Assembly (NCBI GenBank): GCA_910588105.1
Contig: CAJUQD010000030.1
Coordinates: forward strand, 1-33,265
Direction: 5' to 3'
From: an uncultured Oscillospiraceae bacterium
Lineage (GTDB): Bacteria; Bacillota; Clostridia; Oscillospirales; Oscillospiraceae
DNA: 33,265 nucleotides
In this document: positions 22,757-29,796 of the stretch, piece after piece
Position numbering within the stretch: the first letter of the stretch is position 1
How the letters are laid out: each line of letters opens with the position of its first letter
Notes under the pieces: model-generated
Seen by the model: only the letters and a program-made list of their open reading frames with translations
What the model was told of the DNA's origin: nothing
Databases searched by the model: none
Made by a program: the position numbers and the translations under genes

Positions 22757-23876
22757 CACCGCGCGCACCTGGGCGGAGATCAGCCTGGGCAATTTGGAGC
22801 ACAACTACCGGGCCCTGCGCGCCTGCGCCCCGGACAGCAGGTTTCTGGCCACGGTGAAGGCCAACGGCTACGGCCACGGGGCCGTCCCCATGGCCCGCCG
22901 CCTGGCGGAGCTGGGGGCGGACTATCTGGCGGTGGCCTGCCTGGAGGAGGGGGCGGCCCTGCGTCAGGCGGGCGTCGCCGCCCCCATCCTTATTCTGGGG
23001 CATACCCAGCCGGAACTGGCCTCCGAGGTGGTGGAGCTGGACCTGACCCAGGGGATATTTACCCCCGAGCTGGCGAAGGCCCTGTCCGACGCCGCCGGGG
23101 CCGCCGGGAAACGGGCTAAGGTTCACTTAAAAGTGGACACCGGCATGAGCCGCCTGGGGGTGCTGGACCACAACCCGGAGCAGGCAGCGGCGGAGCTGGA
23201 GGCGCTGTGCGCCCTCCCCCACCTGGAGCCGGAGGGCATTTTCACCCACTTCGCCAACGCCGACGGGGACGAGGGGTACACCATGCTCCAGTTCACCCGG
23301 TTCCTGGACGTGCTGGACGAGCTGAAATCAAAATACGGCAGAACTTTTGAAATCCGCCATTGCGCCGCCAGCGCCGCCGTGTTAAACTATCCCTGTACCC
23401 ATATGGATATGGTGCGCCCCGGCATCGCCCTGTACGGCCATTACCCCGACCCCTCCTGCCAGGGGCTGGACGGCCCCGGCCTGAAGCCGGTGATGGCTCT
23501 GTACAGCCGGGTGGCGGCGGTGCGGGAGTTCCCGGCGGGCACCCCCGTGAGCTACGGCTGCACGGCCGGCTTCGGCCCGGACGGCGGGCGGACGGCGGTG
23601 CTGCCCATCGGGTACGCCGACGGCCTGCACCGGGCGCTGTCCAACCGGGGCAGCGTCTGGCTGGACGGGAAGCCCCGCCCCATCATGGGCCGGGTGTGCA
23701 TGGACATGTGCATGATCGGCCTGGACGCAGCCGCCCATGTCCGGCCCGGCGGCGTTGCGGAGGTTTTCGGCCCGCATCTGCCGGTGGAAAGGCACGCGGA
23801 ACTGGCGGGCACCATCCAGTACGAGCTTTTGTGTGCGGTGGCGCCCCGAGTACCCCGTTTGTACCTGGACGCATAG
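22734..23876 (+). CDS. alr: Alanine racemase
   Basis: A PLP enzyme making D-alanine for peptidoglycan. It has 380 residues. The PLP lysine is Lys42 in TVKANGYGHG. The TIM barrel shows HLKVDTGMSRLG, GIFTHFANAD and VRPGIALYG. The C-terminal barrel carries the second active-site tyrosine in PVSYGCTAGF and the MGRVCMDMCMI segment. ATG 22734 lies within the end of the lipoprotein gene (23-bp overlap), so the two are likely coupled. Confidence 0.95.
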   Translation: MTQKTTRDTARTWAEISLGNLEHNYRALRACAPDSRFLATVKANGYGHGAVPMARRLAELGADYLAVACLEEGAALRQAGVAAPILILGHTQPELASEVVELDLTQGIFTPELAKALSDAAGAAGKRAKVHLKVDTGMSRLGVLDHNPEQAAAELEALCALPHLEPEGIFTHFANADGDEGYTMLQFTRFLDVLDELKSKYGRTFEIRHCAASAAVLNYPCTHMDMVRPGIALYGHYPDPSCQGLDGPGLKPVMALYSRVAAVREFPAGTPVSYGCTAGFGPDGGRTAVLPIGYADGLHRALSNRGSVWLDGKPRPIMGRVCMDMCMIGLDAAAHVRPGGVAEVFGPHLPVERHAELAGTIQYELLCAVAPRVPRLYLDA

Positions 23877-23890
23877 GATAGTCAGGGAAC

Positions 23891-23954
23891 CCGCCGGGAG
23901 ACCGGCGGCGAGCCGCGGCGGCTTTTCCGAAAAACCCGGTATAAAAGCCGCCGC
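23891..23954. repeat. Two tandem hairpins between alr and mazF
   Basis: CCGCCGG/CCGGCGG (23891-23908, 4-nt loop) is followed by 12-bp perfect arms GCGGCGGCTTTT (23915-23926) and AAAAGCCGCCGC (23943-23954) around a 16-nt loop. There is no long T-run on either side, so they could be processing or stability elements rather than terminators. The space where B. subtilis carries the antitoxin gene holds these hairpins only. Confidence 0.6.
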
Positions 23955-24026
23955 CCCGTGGGAGAATGATAGTACCCGGTCTACATACGCTGGCCGGGCA
24001 CTATATCCGGCGGAGTGTGAGATCCT

Positions 24027-24392
24027 GTGGACAACAGCGTCAAACGCGGCGACATTTTTTACGCGGACCTAAGCCCGGTGGTGGGCAGCGAGCAGGGCGG
24101 CGTCCGCCCGGTGCTCATCGTCCAGAACGACACCGGCAACAAGCACAGCCCCACGGTGATCGCCGCGGCGATTACCTCCCAGACGGGCAAGGCCCGCCTG
24201 CCCACCCACATCACCCTGGCCTCCCACAGCTGCGGCCTGCCCAAGGACTCGGTGGTCCTGCTGGAGCAGATCCGCACCCTGGACAAAAAGCGCCTGCGGG
24301 AGCACATGGGCCGGGTGGACGACCAGGTGATGCGGCGGGTGGACAGTGCCATCGCCGTCAGCTTCGGCCTCAGCCCGGAGCGGTTGGTATAA
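24027..24392 (+). CDS. mazF: MazF/NdoA family endoribonuclease toxin
   Basis: A 121-residue PemK/MazF-fold mRNA interferase. It shows the N-terminal RGDIFYADLSPVVGSEQGGVRPVLIVQND, with the catalytic Arg in the GxRPVLIVQN strand, and the later TSQTGKARLPTHITL and LLEQIRTLDK segments, typical of NdoA (YdcE). Start GTG 24027 has a weakly placed GGAG. Gene order lipoprotein-alr-mazF matches B. subtilis ydcC-alr-ndoA, but no antitoxin gene (ndoAI) precedes it here. It may be an orphan, or its antitoxin may be elsewhere. Confidence 0.92.
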   Translation: MDNSVKRGDIFYADLSPVVGSEQGGVRPVLIVQNDTGNKHSPTVIAAAITSQTGKARLPTHITLASHSCGLPKDSVVLLEQIRTLDKKRLREHMGRVDDQVMRRVDSAIAVSFGLSPERLV

Positions 24393-24463
24393 AGAAGCGC
24401 GGAGGATAGCCGCGCAGGGGAGCTTGCAGCGCAGCGAGAGCGAAAGCCCGACCGCCGCGCCCC

Positions 24464-24499
24464 GTCCCGCCCCACTGCCGGGGCGGGACAGGGCGTTTG
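24464..24499 (+). terminator. Probable terminator after mazF
   Basis: A perfect 10-bp stem GTCCCGCCCC/GGGGCGGGAC has a 6-nt loop, followed by AGGGCGTTTGAG. The T-run is short, so read-through to the next gene is possible. Confidence 0.45.
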
Positions 24500-24553
24500 A
24501 GCCCCGGCGGGGACAGGCCCTGTACAGACAGAAAACCATGGAGGAATCTACAT

Positions 24554-25069
24554 ATGAAAAAATGGAAACTGGCCGCAGCCGCCCTGTGCGTGTGCTTTTT
24601 GTTCACCGCGGCCTACGCCGCCAACGCCGCCCCCGGCGGCCAGGCCGACCCGCTGGTCACCTTGAGCTACCTCAACGGCGCCTACACCAGGCAGGTGAAG
24701 GACATGGTGGATCAGGCCGTCACCGCCCGCAAGGCGGAGATGGAGCAGGCCCTGCGAAACATCGTGGCCGGCCAGGGCGGGATCTCCGCGCCCTCGGGCG
24801 GCGGCAGCGTGTTCACCGTGGTCACCCTGAACCAGGGCCAGTCCCTGGTGGGGGACGTGGGGTGCGAGGTAATGCTGCGGGTGGGCTCTGCCACCTGCGG
24901 CGCGTCGGACAGCGTGGGCCTCATCGACACCACCTCCGGCGGCGTTCTGGGCACGGGCGCGGCGCTGAGCCAAAACCACCTGTACATGGTCACCATCGCC
25001 CCCCGCTGGATAACGGCCTCATCGGCCACGGTGAAGGTGCTGGTCCGGGGGCCCTATACCATCCAGTAA
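24554..25069 (+). CDS. Secreted protein of unknown function
   Basis: 171 residues from ATG 24554, nine bases after GGAGG. A classical signal peptide (basic KKWK, hydrophobic core, likely cut after the AYA or ANA near 22-26) is followed by ADPLVTLSYLNGAYTRQVKD. An alpha-helical stretch rich in charged residues (about 45-70) and a glycine/serine linker come next, and the C-terminal half is beta-rich (MLRVGSATCGASDSVGLIDT). I do not recognise the family. An in-frame ATG at 24497 would put the signal inside the protein, so it is rejected. The gene is probably exported to the cell surface or forespore space; its role is unknown. Confidence 0.75.
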   Translation: MKKWKLAAAALCVCFLFTAAYAANAAPGGQADPLVTLSYLNGAYTRQVKDMVDQAVTARKAEMEQALRNIVAGQGGISAPSGGGSVFTVVTLNQGQSLVGDVGCEVMLRVGSATCGASDSVGLIDTTSGGVLGTGAALSQNHLYMVTIAPRWITASSATVKVLVRGPYTIQ

Positions 25070-25345
25070 TTCCCTTCACCCCGGTAGGTATTCATAGAAT
25101 TTTAACAAAGATTTCGCAAATTATCTCTGTTTTCTTTGTGCGCTTCGTGGTATACTTCCCTTGTCAGGTTGAAGAAGCCAGACAATGCCGCAACCTCTCT
25201 TTTCTCCTTAACCGGGGCTGCTCCGTTGATGCGCCGGAGCCCCCCGGACAATCTGCTCCAAAGCCCCAATCCGGCTTTGTTCCGCCGCCCGAAGGGCGGC
25301 ACTCCATAAAGAAGTGCCACCTTTCGGGCTACTTGTAAAGAAATC
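25070..25345. other. Intergenic stretch with hairpins, no gene seen
   Basis: There are two local hairpins: CCGCCC gaa GGGCGG near 25284-25300 and GGCACT/AGTGCC near 25297-25319. A 72-codon minus-strand frame (25102-25320) has no ribosome site and its composition does not look coding. The stretch separates the secreted-protein gene from the mobile-element scar. Confidence 0.5.
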
Positions 25346-25510
25346 TAAGAACCTGTATTCACAGCCGAAAATACCGGGTGGGCGAGGGCTTTCCCGCCAG
25401 GCAAGGCGAATTTCCGCTGGAATACTTGGTGTATTTCAAGAAAATTCAACGCAGTATGGCGGGGACAGACCCGCTCGGACGGCGTTTGAGGTTGTAAATA
25501 CAGATTCTAA
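25346..25510. mobile_element. 165-bp MITE, family C, copy 2
   Basis: Same length as the copy at 3166-3330, with four substitutions in 165 bp. Terminal repeats AGAACCTGTATTCACAGCC and, reversed from the right, TTAGAATCTGTATTTACAAC. It lies directly before a terminator hairpin, just as copy 1 lies against one. Confidence 0.85.
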
Positions 25511-25530
25511 AATTTATCCCTCTATAAGCA

Positions 25531-25570
25531 GTGCCATGTACTATCCGATAGTACATGGCACTTTATCAGA
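25531..25570 (+). terminator. Strong hairpin with short T-tract
   Basis: Perfect 13-bp arms GTGCCATGTACTA/TAGTACATGGCAC with a 5-nt loop, then CTTTATC on the plus strand. It has no intact gene upstream on either strand and is a leftover of the mobile DNA. Confidence 0.6.
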
Positions 25571-25599
25571 CTTTATTGTATTCTCTACCTTAACTCTGA

Positions 25600-25758
25600 G
25601 CTGTGCAAGACGCCGGAAAGATTGACGCTTACCAGAAAACTTTCACGGCCGATTTCTTGACCGGCAGACGAGAGAAGAATGAGGGCCAGCTTGATTCGTA
25701 CTTGGTCGAAAATGCCCATGAGCCAATCATTGACGGGAGATATTTGAGGAAGCGCTGA
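25600..25758 (+). pseudogene. Fragment of a large serine recombinase
   Basis: The frame reads KIDAYQKTFTADFLTGRREK and NEGQLDSYLVENAHEPIID before running into the IS5 end. This matches the Recombinase (PF07508-type) domain consensus QKTFTVDFLTKKxxxNEGExxQYYVExSHPPII of Tn/ICE serine integrases. Both ends are missing: there is no catalytic resolvase domain upstream and the frame stops at 25758 inside the IS5 terminal repeat. It marks a former integrative element here. Confidence 0.7.
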
Positions 25759-25805
25759 TTAGGCGCCGTTTGAAAATTGGCAATATGCCCAGCGGCAAGG
25801 AATTC
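25757..25805. mobile_element. Half copy of MITE family A
   Basis: TTAGGCGCCGTTTGAAAATT onward is identical to 474-518 over about 45 bp and then stops at GGAATT, where the transposase sequence begins. The right half is missing. A deletion that started inside an inserted MITE and ran into the transposase gene explains this structure. Confidence 0.75.
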
Positions 25806-26473
25806 CAGATAGGCGCTGTCCCCATAGACAACCTCGTAATCCTCCCGCAGCAGCTTTATCGCCATGGTAACATCGTGGACATTGGCGGCGGTGGCCTCCC
25901 CCGTATGGACAAAACCGCTGCCCGCATCCACGCCAGTGTGACATTTCATACCGAAATGCCGCTGGTTTCCCTTTTTCGTCTGGTGCATCTCGGGATCCCG
26001 CTTTTTCCGCATTCTTGGTCGAGCTTGGGGCGCTGATCAGCGCAGCATCTACGATCGTGCCGCCCCGCATCATCCGGCCCGCCCTCTCCAGACAGCGGTT
26101 GATTGCGTCAAAAAACAGCTTACCGATGCCTTTCTCCTCCAGCAGGCGCCGGAAGTGCAGCAGTGTGGTGGCGTCCGGCACGTTTTCTTCAAAAAAGTTG
26201 ATCCCCATGAATTTACGCATGGCATAGCTGTCGTATACGGCGTCCTCCACACCCTCATCGGACAGATTGAACCAGCATTGCAGCAGGTACATCCGCAGCA
26301 TGATCTCGATCTCAATGGGTGGACGTCCTCGTTTCCCGCTGGGGTAGTGGGGCACGATCAGAGACACCCATTCCTCCCCTGGAATGATCTCGTCCATGAT
26401 CTCCAAAAATTCTTCCCGTTTTGTTTTTCTTCCGGCACCTGTATTCCATATCGCTGAAACTTTCCTGCTTCAT
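25800..26473 (-). pseudogene. IS5-family transposase, two frameshifts and 3' truncation
   Basis: The opening MKQESFSDMEYRCRKK at ATG 26473 and the main body (EIMDEIIPGEEWVSLIVPHY ... MLRMYLLQCWFNLSDEGVED) lie in different frames, joined at an A5 run (26424-26428). The body and the DDE segment (RDPEMHQTKKGNQRHFGMK ... VVYGDSAYL) are again in different frames, joined at a second A5 run (26002-26006). Each break fits one extra A. The C-terminus after DSAYL is deleted. The order of blocks is that of IS5-group DDE transposases. It is inactive. Confidence 0.85.
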
Positions 26474-26489
26474 TTCCTGTCCCCCTTTC

Positions 26490-26555
26490 TCAAATATCCT
26501 GCCTCTCAACATTCCGTCTGCGGCGGATTGCCTGGCCCAATGTCAATTCCGTCAT
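26490..26555 (-). pseudogene. Beheaded HTH-like gene cut by the IS5 element
   Basis: ATG 26555 has a strong GGGAGG site and starts MTELTLGQAIRRRR, the usual opening of an XRE-type HTH protein. The frame then runs into IS5 flank (NVERQDI) and stops at 26490. It lies 29 bp downstream of the flagellin-like gene on the same strand, so it was probably its operon neighbour. The identification rests on only 14 residues. Confidence 0.4.
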
Positions 26556-26584
26556 GGGGGTTCCTCCCGGCGTACCCGGCGCGT

Positions 26585-29542
26585 TTAGCGCAGCAGCTGG
26601 CCCACGTCCTCCATCCCCCGCTGGCGCAGGAAAACGGCTTTGGGGGACTGGCGCAGCACCTCCCGGATGTCGCACGTCAGCGAGCTGGCCTCATTGGTGT
26701 CCCGCACCACGCTGATATACTCATGGACGCTGTACATACTGCCGAAACTCTGCCCCAGCTGTCCGTACATGGCGCCGTAGACCCCCTGGAGCCGAGTGAC
26801 CCAGCGGTGGTTGGAAACCAGAGTGGACAGGGCGTCCCTGGCCGCCTCCCGGGTGACGAGACTGAGGGCGTCCAGCCCCAGCGCCCGGGGGGAAACGCGG
26901 AACCGGGGCAGCGTCACGCTGCCCTCCCCCACCGGCAGGGACAGCCCCTGCCGGGTCCAGAGCCTGGCCCCGCCAATATCCGTAGCGGCGGATACCTGGA
27001 CCCTTCCGCAGTTACCGAAGAGGCAGCCTCCGATATCCCCGTGCGGCCCGCCGCCCTGGGCCCTGACCACCCGGGCGGAGCCGGTGATGACGATATCGCC
27101 GCAGGGCCCCTGTATCCCCGCGCCGATGGCGGCGGCGCAGCAGGCGGCCTGAGCCGTCACCGCGCCGCCCTGGATGCGGATATCCCCCGCGGGCGAGCCC
27201 AGTGCCCCGCCGATGCCTGCGCCGCCCCCCGTCCCGGTGGCGGTGACCACGCCGCCCCGGATGTGGATGGGGCCGGTGGGCTCCCGTCCCAGGCCGCTGT
27301 CCCGGCCAATGCCCGCGCCCCCGGTGCCTCCGATGGCGGTGAGCGTGCCGTCCGGCGCCTCCTTGGGATCTTTCGTCTGGTCGATGCGCAGGCAGGTGCC
27401 GTCCCCCAGGGATATTCCCGCGAAGCCCGCGCCGCTTTTAAACACGTTGTCCGTCCCCCGCCGCAGGAGCAGGGTCACGTCGTTTCCCCGGCCCAGGCTG
27501 AACGCCCTGCCGGAGGGAACCCGGCACTCCACTCCGTCCAGGATCAGCTTGACCGGGCCGGTGCCGTCGGCCAGGATGATCCTGCCGCTGAAGGGGCGCC
27601 GGTCCGCGTCCGTCCCGGCCCCGCCGGCGATGGCGGTGACCTGCCCGGACAGGATATGGAGGGTGTGGCTCTCCTCGTCGTAGCGCCAGTCCGTCTCCGG
27701 CTCCCCGCCGGTGACGGTAAAGGGGTTGGGATATCTGGAGATCTCCCGGAAGGCCCCTGCCTTTTCGTCCCAGCGCACGTAGGTGTACCGGGTCTGGAGG
27801 CGGCCCGCCTTGTCCCTACCCCGCAGGATGATGGTATGGGCGGGATACCCCTTGGAACCGTCCCACTTCAGCAACCACAACCGAACCAGGTCAATCTGGC
27901 CGTCCCTTCTCAGGGTAAGCTGGCCCTGCCTGCCGTCCACCGCCAGGGAGGCGATGGAGTTCCATTCCGGGAGCAGGGTTTTCCACACGATGTCGAAAGG
28001 GGTGAGCGGCTCGCCCCGGGCGCTGCGCACGGCGGCATCCTGCGCCGCCAGCAGGGAGACGGGGCCGTCCACCACCACCTGGGCCGCTTGGGCACCGTCG
28101 GCCTCCCCGCCCAGCGCCACCGTGCCCCCGGCGAGCCGCAGGACGCTGCCCGCCTCACCCCGGAGCTGCCCGATGCGCACCAGCCCGCCGCCGTCAAGGG
28201 TAAGGACGGCGTCCTTCCCCAGCCGCAGCTGGGCCAGCGCGTTCTCCCCCGCAATTGTAACCCGCGCCTGGGCGGACTGGGCGCTGAGCAGGGGGGCGTT
28301 GACTTGCTGGAGCGCTACCCGCCCCGTGCCGGTGAGCCGGAGCGCCGGGGCCTCCTGCCCCAGCCCGCGAAGGGTTATATCCTGCCCCCCGCCCAGTATC
28401 AGCGTGCCGCTTTCCCGGTCAAAGGCCGCGCCGGACAAATCCCGGCCCGTCCCCTGTACCGGCCCCAGCTGCGCCGTCTCCAGGGGCGGAGCGGCGACCG
28501 CTTCCAGCCCCGGCGTCCCCTGGGGTGGGACGGCGCCCTTCTGCGCGCCCAAGCTGTCCAGCAGCGCCGCCAGCCCGTCCCCGGAGCCTGCCAGCAGGCC
28601 CATCAGCAGTTCCATATCCCCGCCGCCCCCCGTCAGCAGGGCAAGCAGGTCGGGCATGGACGCCGCGGCCTCCCCCACCAGCAGCAGGTTCATCAAAAAG
28701 GCCTCCAGCCCCGGGGCGGTGCCCCCGGCAAACTGGGCCTGGAACTGCTCCATGCTGGCAAAGACGCCGCCTGTCAGCTGTTCCAGCGCCTGATCCGGGG
28801 AGACGCCCTGGGCCACCAGGTCGAACAGCTGCCGCAGCCCCTCCGCCGCCCGCTCCGGATCCACCGCCCCCGAGGGCACGCCCCCGGAGATCACCGCCCC
28901 CAGGTAGAGCCCGGCCAGATAGCCCGCAACGGAGCTGCCGTCCAGCGGGAGCCGCCCCAGGGCCGCCAGCAGCTGCGCCCCGCTGGCGGTACGGTCCACC
29001 CCCAGGGCCGCCAGCAGACCGGCCCGGTCGGGCGCCCCCCCCGCCATCGCGCCCAGCAGCCAGGGCGGGAGGCTGTCCGCCCCCTCCTGCCGGGCGGACA
29101 GGCCCTCCATCACCGTGTCCACCAGCGCGTCCAGGCCGTCTGCGGCCTCACCGTCCTGAAACAGGCCCGCCTGGACGCCGTTTTGGGCGATCTGGCCGAT
29201 CTTGTCCCGCAGCTGTTCCAGCTCCGCCTGGAGGGCGGCGCGGTCTGCCTTGCCGTCCACCGCGGCCTGACGGGCCAGCTCCTCCATGCGGCCCAGGCTG
29301 TCCCCTATCTCCGCCAGGGCCGCCTCCCCCGACTGGAGCGTCCGCCGGCCCTCCCGGGCCTGGCGCCCCGCCTGGGTCACCCGGCCCATCAGCCGCTCCA
29401 GCGTCTCGGAGACGGTGGCCGCCTTGCCGCCCACCGCCGCCGGCTTGGCCTGGCCTGCGGCGGCCTGTTTTTCGGTTTTGCTCGTCCCCTGGAAGCGGCG
29501 CACGGCCAGCTCCCTGTTTCTGCAAACACTCAGCTCCCCCAT
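26585..29542 (-). CDS. Flagellin-like protein with beta-helix central domain
   Basis: 985 residues with no signal peptide or membrane helix. Residues 45-130 match the flagellin N-terminal helix pattern (RRTLQSGEAALAEIGDSLGR, MEELARQAA, RAALQAELEQLRDKIGQIA). The end matches the flagellin C-terminus (EASSLTCDIREVLRQSPKAV ... GMEDVGQLLR, 950-985). Between them lie a leucine/alanine-rich helical block (160-335), a beta-rich region (360-720), and GGAGIG/GGxVTATG-type repeats (735-860). ATG 29542 follows GGAGG by eight bases; frame extends far upstream through the XRE gene but without support. It could be a secreted filament, adhesin or flagellin paralogue. No other flagellar gene lies in the window. 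Confidence 0.8.
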   Translation of the reverse strand: MGELSVCRNRELAVRRFQGTSKTEKQAAAGQAKPAAVGGKAATVSETLERLMGRVTQAGRQAREGRRTLQSGEAALAEIGDSLGRMEELARQAAVDGKADRAALQAELEQLRDKIGQIAQNGVQAGLFQDGEAADGLDALVDTVMEGLSARQEGADSLPPWLLGAMAGGAPDRAGLLAALGVDRTASGAQLLAALGRLPLDGSSVAGYLAGLYLGAVISGGVPSGAVDPERAAEGLRQLFDLVAQGVSPDQALEQLTGGVFASMEQFQAQFAGGTAPGLEAFLMNLLLVGEAAASMPDLLALLTGGGGDMELLMGLLAGSGDGLAALLDSLGAQKGAVPPQGTPGLEAVAAPPLETAQLGPVQGTGRDLSGAAFDRESGTLILGGGQDITLRGLGQEAPALRLTGTGRVALQQVNAPLLSAQSAQARVTIAGENALAQLRLGKDAVLTLDGGGLVRIGQLRGEAGSVLRLAGGTVALGGEADGAQAAQVVVDGPVSLLAAQDAAVRSARGEPLTPFDIVWKTLLPEWNSIASLAVDGRQGQLTLRRDGQIDLVRLWLLKWDGSKGYPAHTIILRGRDKAGRLQTRYTYVRWDEKAGAFREISRYPNPFTVTGGEPETDWRYDEESHTLHILSGQVTAIAGGAGTDADRRPFSGRIILADGTGPVKLILDGVECRVPSGRAFSLGRGNDVTLLLRRGTDNVFKSGAGFAGISLGDGTCLRIDQTKDPKEAPDGTLTAIGGTGGAGIGRDSGLGREPTGPIHIRGGVVTATGTGGGAGIGGALGSPAGDIRIQGGAVTAQAACCAAAIGAGIQGPCGDIVITGSARVVRAQGGGPHGDIGGCLFGNCGRVQVSAATDIGGARLWTRQGLSLPVGEGSVTLPRFRVSPRALGLDALSLVTREAARDALSTLVSNHRWVTRLQGVYGAMYGQLGQSFGSMYSVHEYISVVRDTNEASSLTCDIREVLRQSPKAVFLRQRGMEDVGQLLR

Positions 29543-29766
29543 TTCGCGGGCCTCCTTCCTAAACGGCGGCCGGGCCGCCTGTGGGAACCTCCGATTCAAT
29601 TCGTCTGGCCGCATTGTGGCATAAAATCCCACGCCGCCGGTTTTCAACCTGACCGAAGGTTCCGTTATAATTCTTATCGTCCTGCCGGAAGGAAAAAATA
29701 AGGAGCCGTACCAGCGGCCCGGGCGGGCAGATTTGCGGGTGGAAACAGCGGCAGGCAAGGCAATTA

Positions 29767-29795
29767 GAAGCGCCCGCCCACCGGGCGGGCGCTTC
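29767..29795 (-). terminator. Terminator after the membrane XRE regulator gene
   Basis: A perfect stem GAAGCGCCCGCCC/GGGCGGGCGCTTC with a 3-nt loop, then TAATT on the minus strand. It lies right after the stop at 29797. The 224 bp from here to the flagellin-like start probably hold that gene's promoter, but no convincing box pair is seen. Confidence 0.7.
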
Positions 29796-29796
29796 C

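Larger units (their letters stand above)
25745..26510 (-). mobile_element. Internally deleted IS5-type element
   Basis: Read on the minus strand, transposase coding starts at 26473 and is cut after DSAYLE. It then joins half of a family A MITE (25757-25805) and then the right terminal repeat (GAGGAAGCGCTGATTA, 25745-25760). The left terminal repeat is not recognisable; the element gives way near 26511 to a truncated host gene. The missing C-terminal segment corresponds to the fragment kept at 6219-6529. Confidence 0.75.

Noticed and set aside
23915..23954. Rho-independent terminator between alr and mazF
   Set aside because: The 12-bp stem is strong, but the T's are inside the stem and no T-run follows. 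Kept as a hairpin only.
25102..25320. 72-codon minus-strand frame
   Set aside because: No ribosome site, no protein-like pattern, and it covers hairpins.
29543..29766. A sigma-28 (flagellar) promoter for the flagellin-like gene
   Set aside because: A GACGATAA-like -10 is present near 29675, but no TAAA -35 at the right distance was found.
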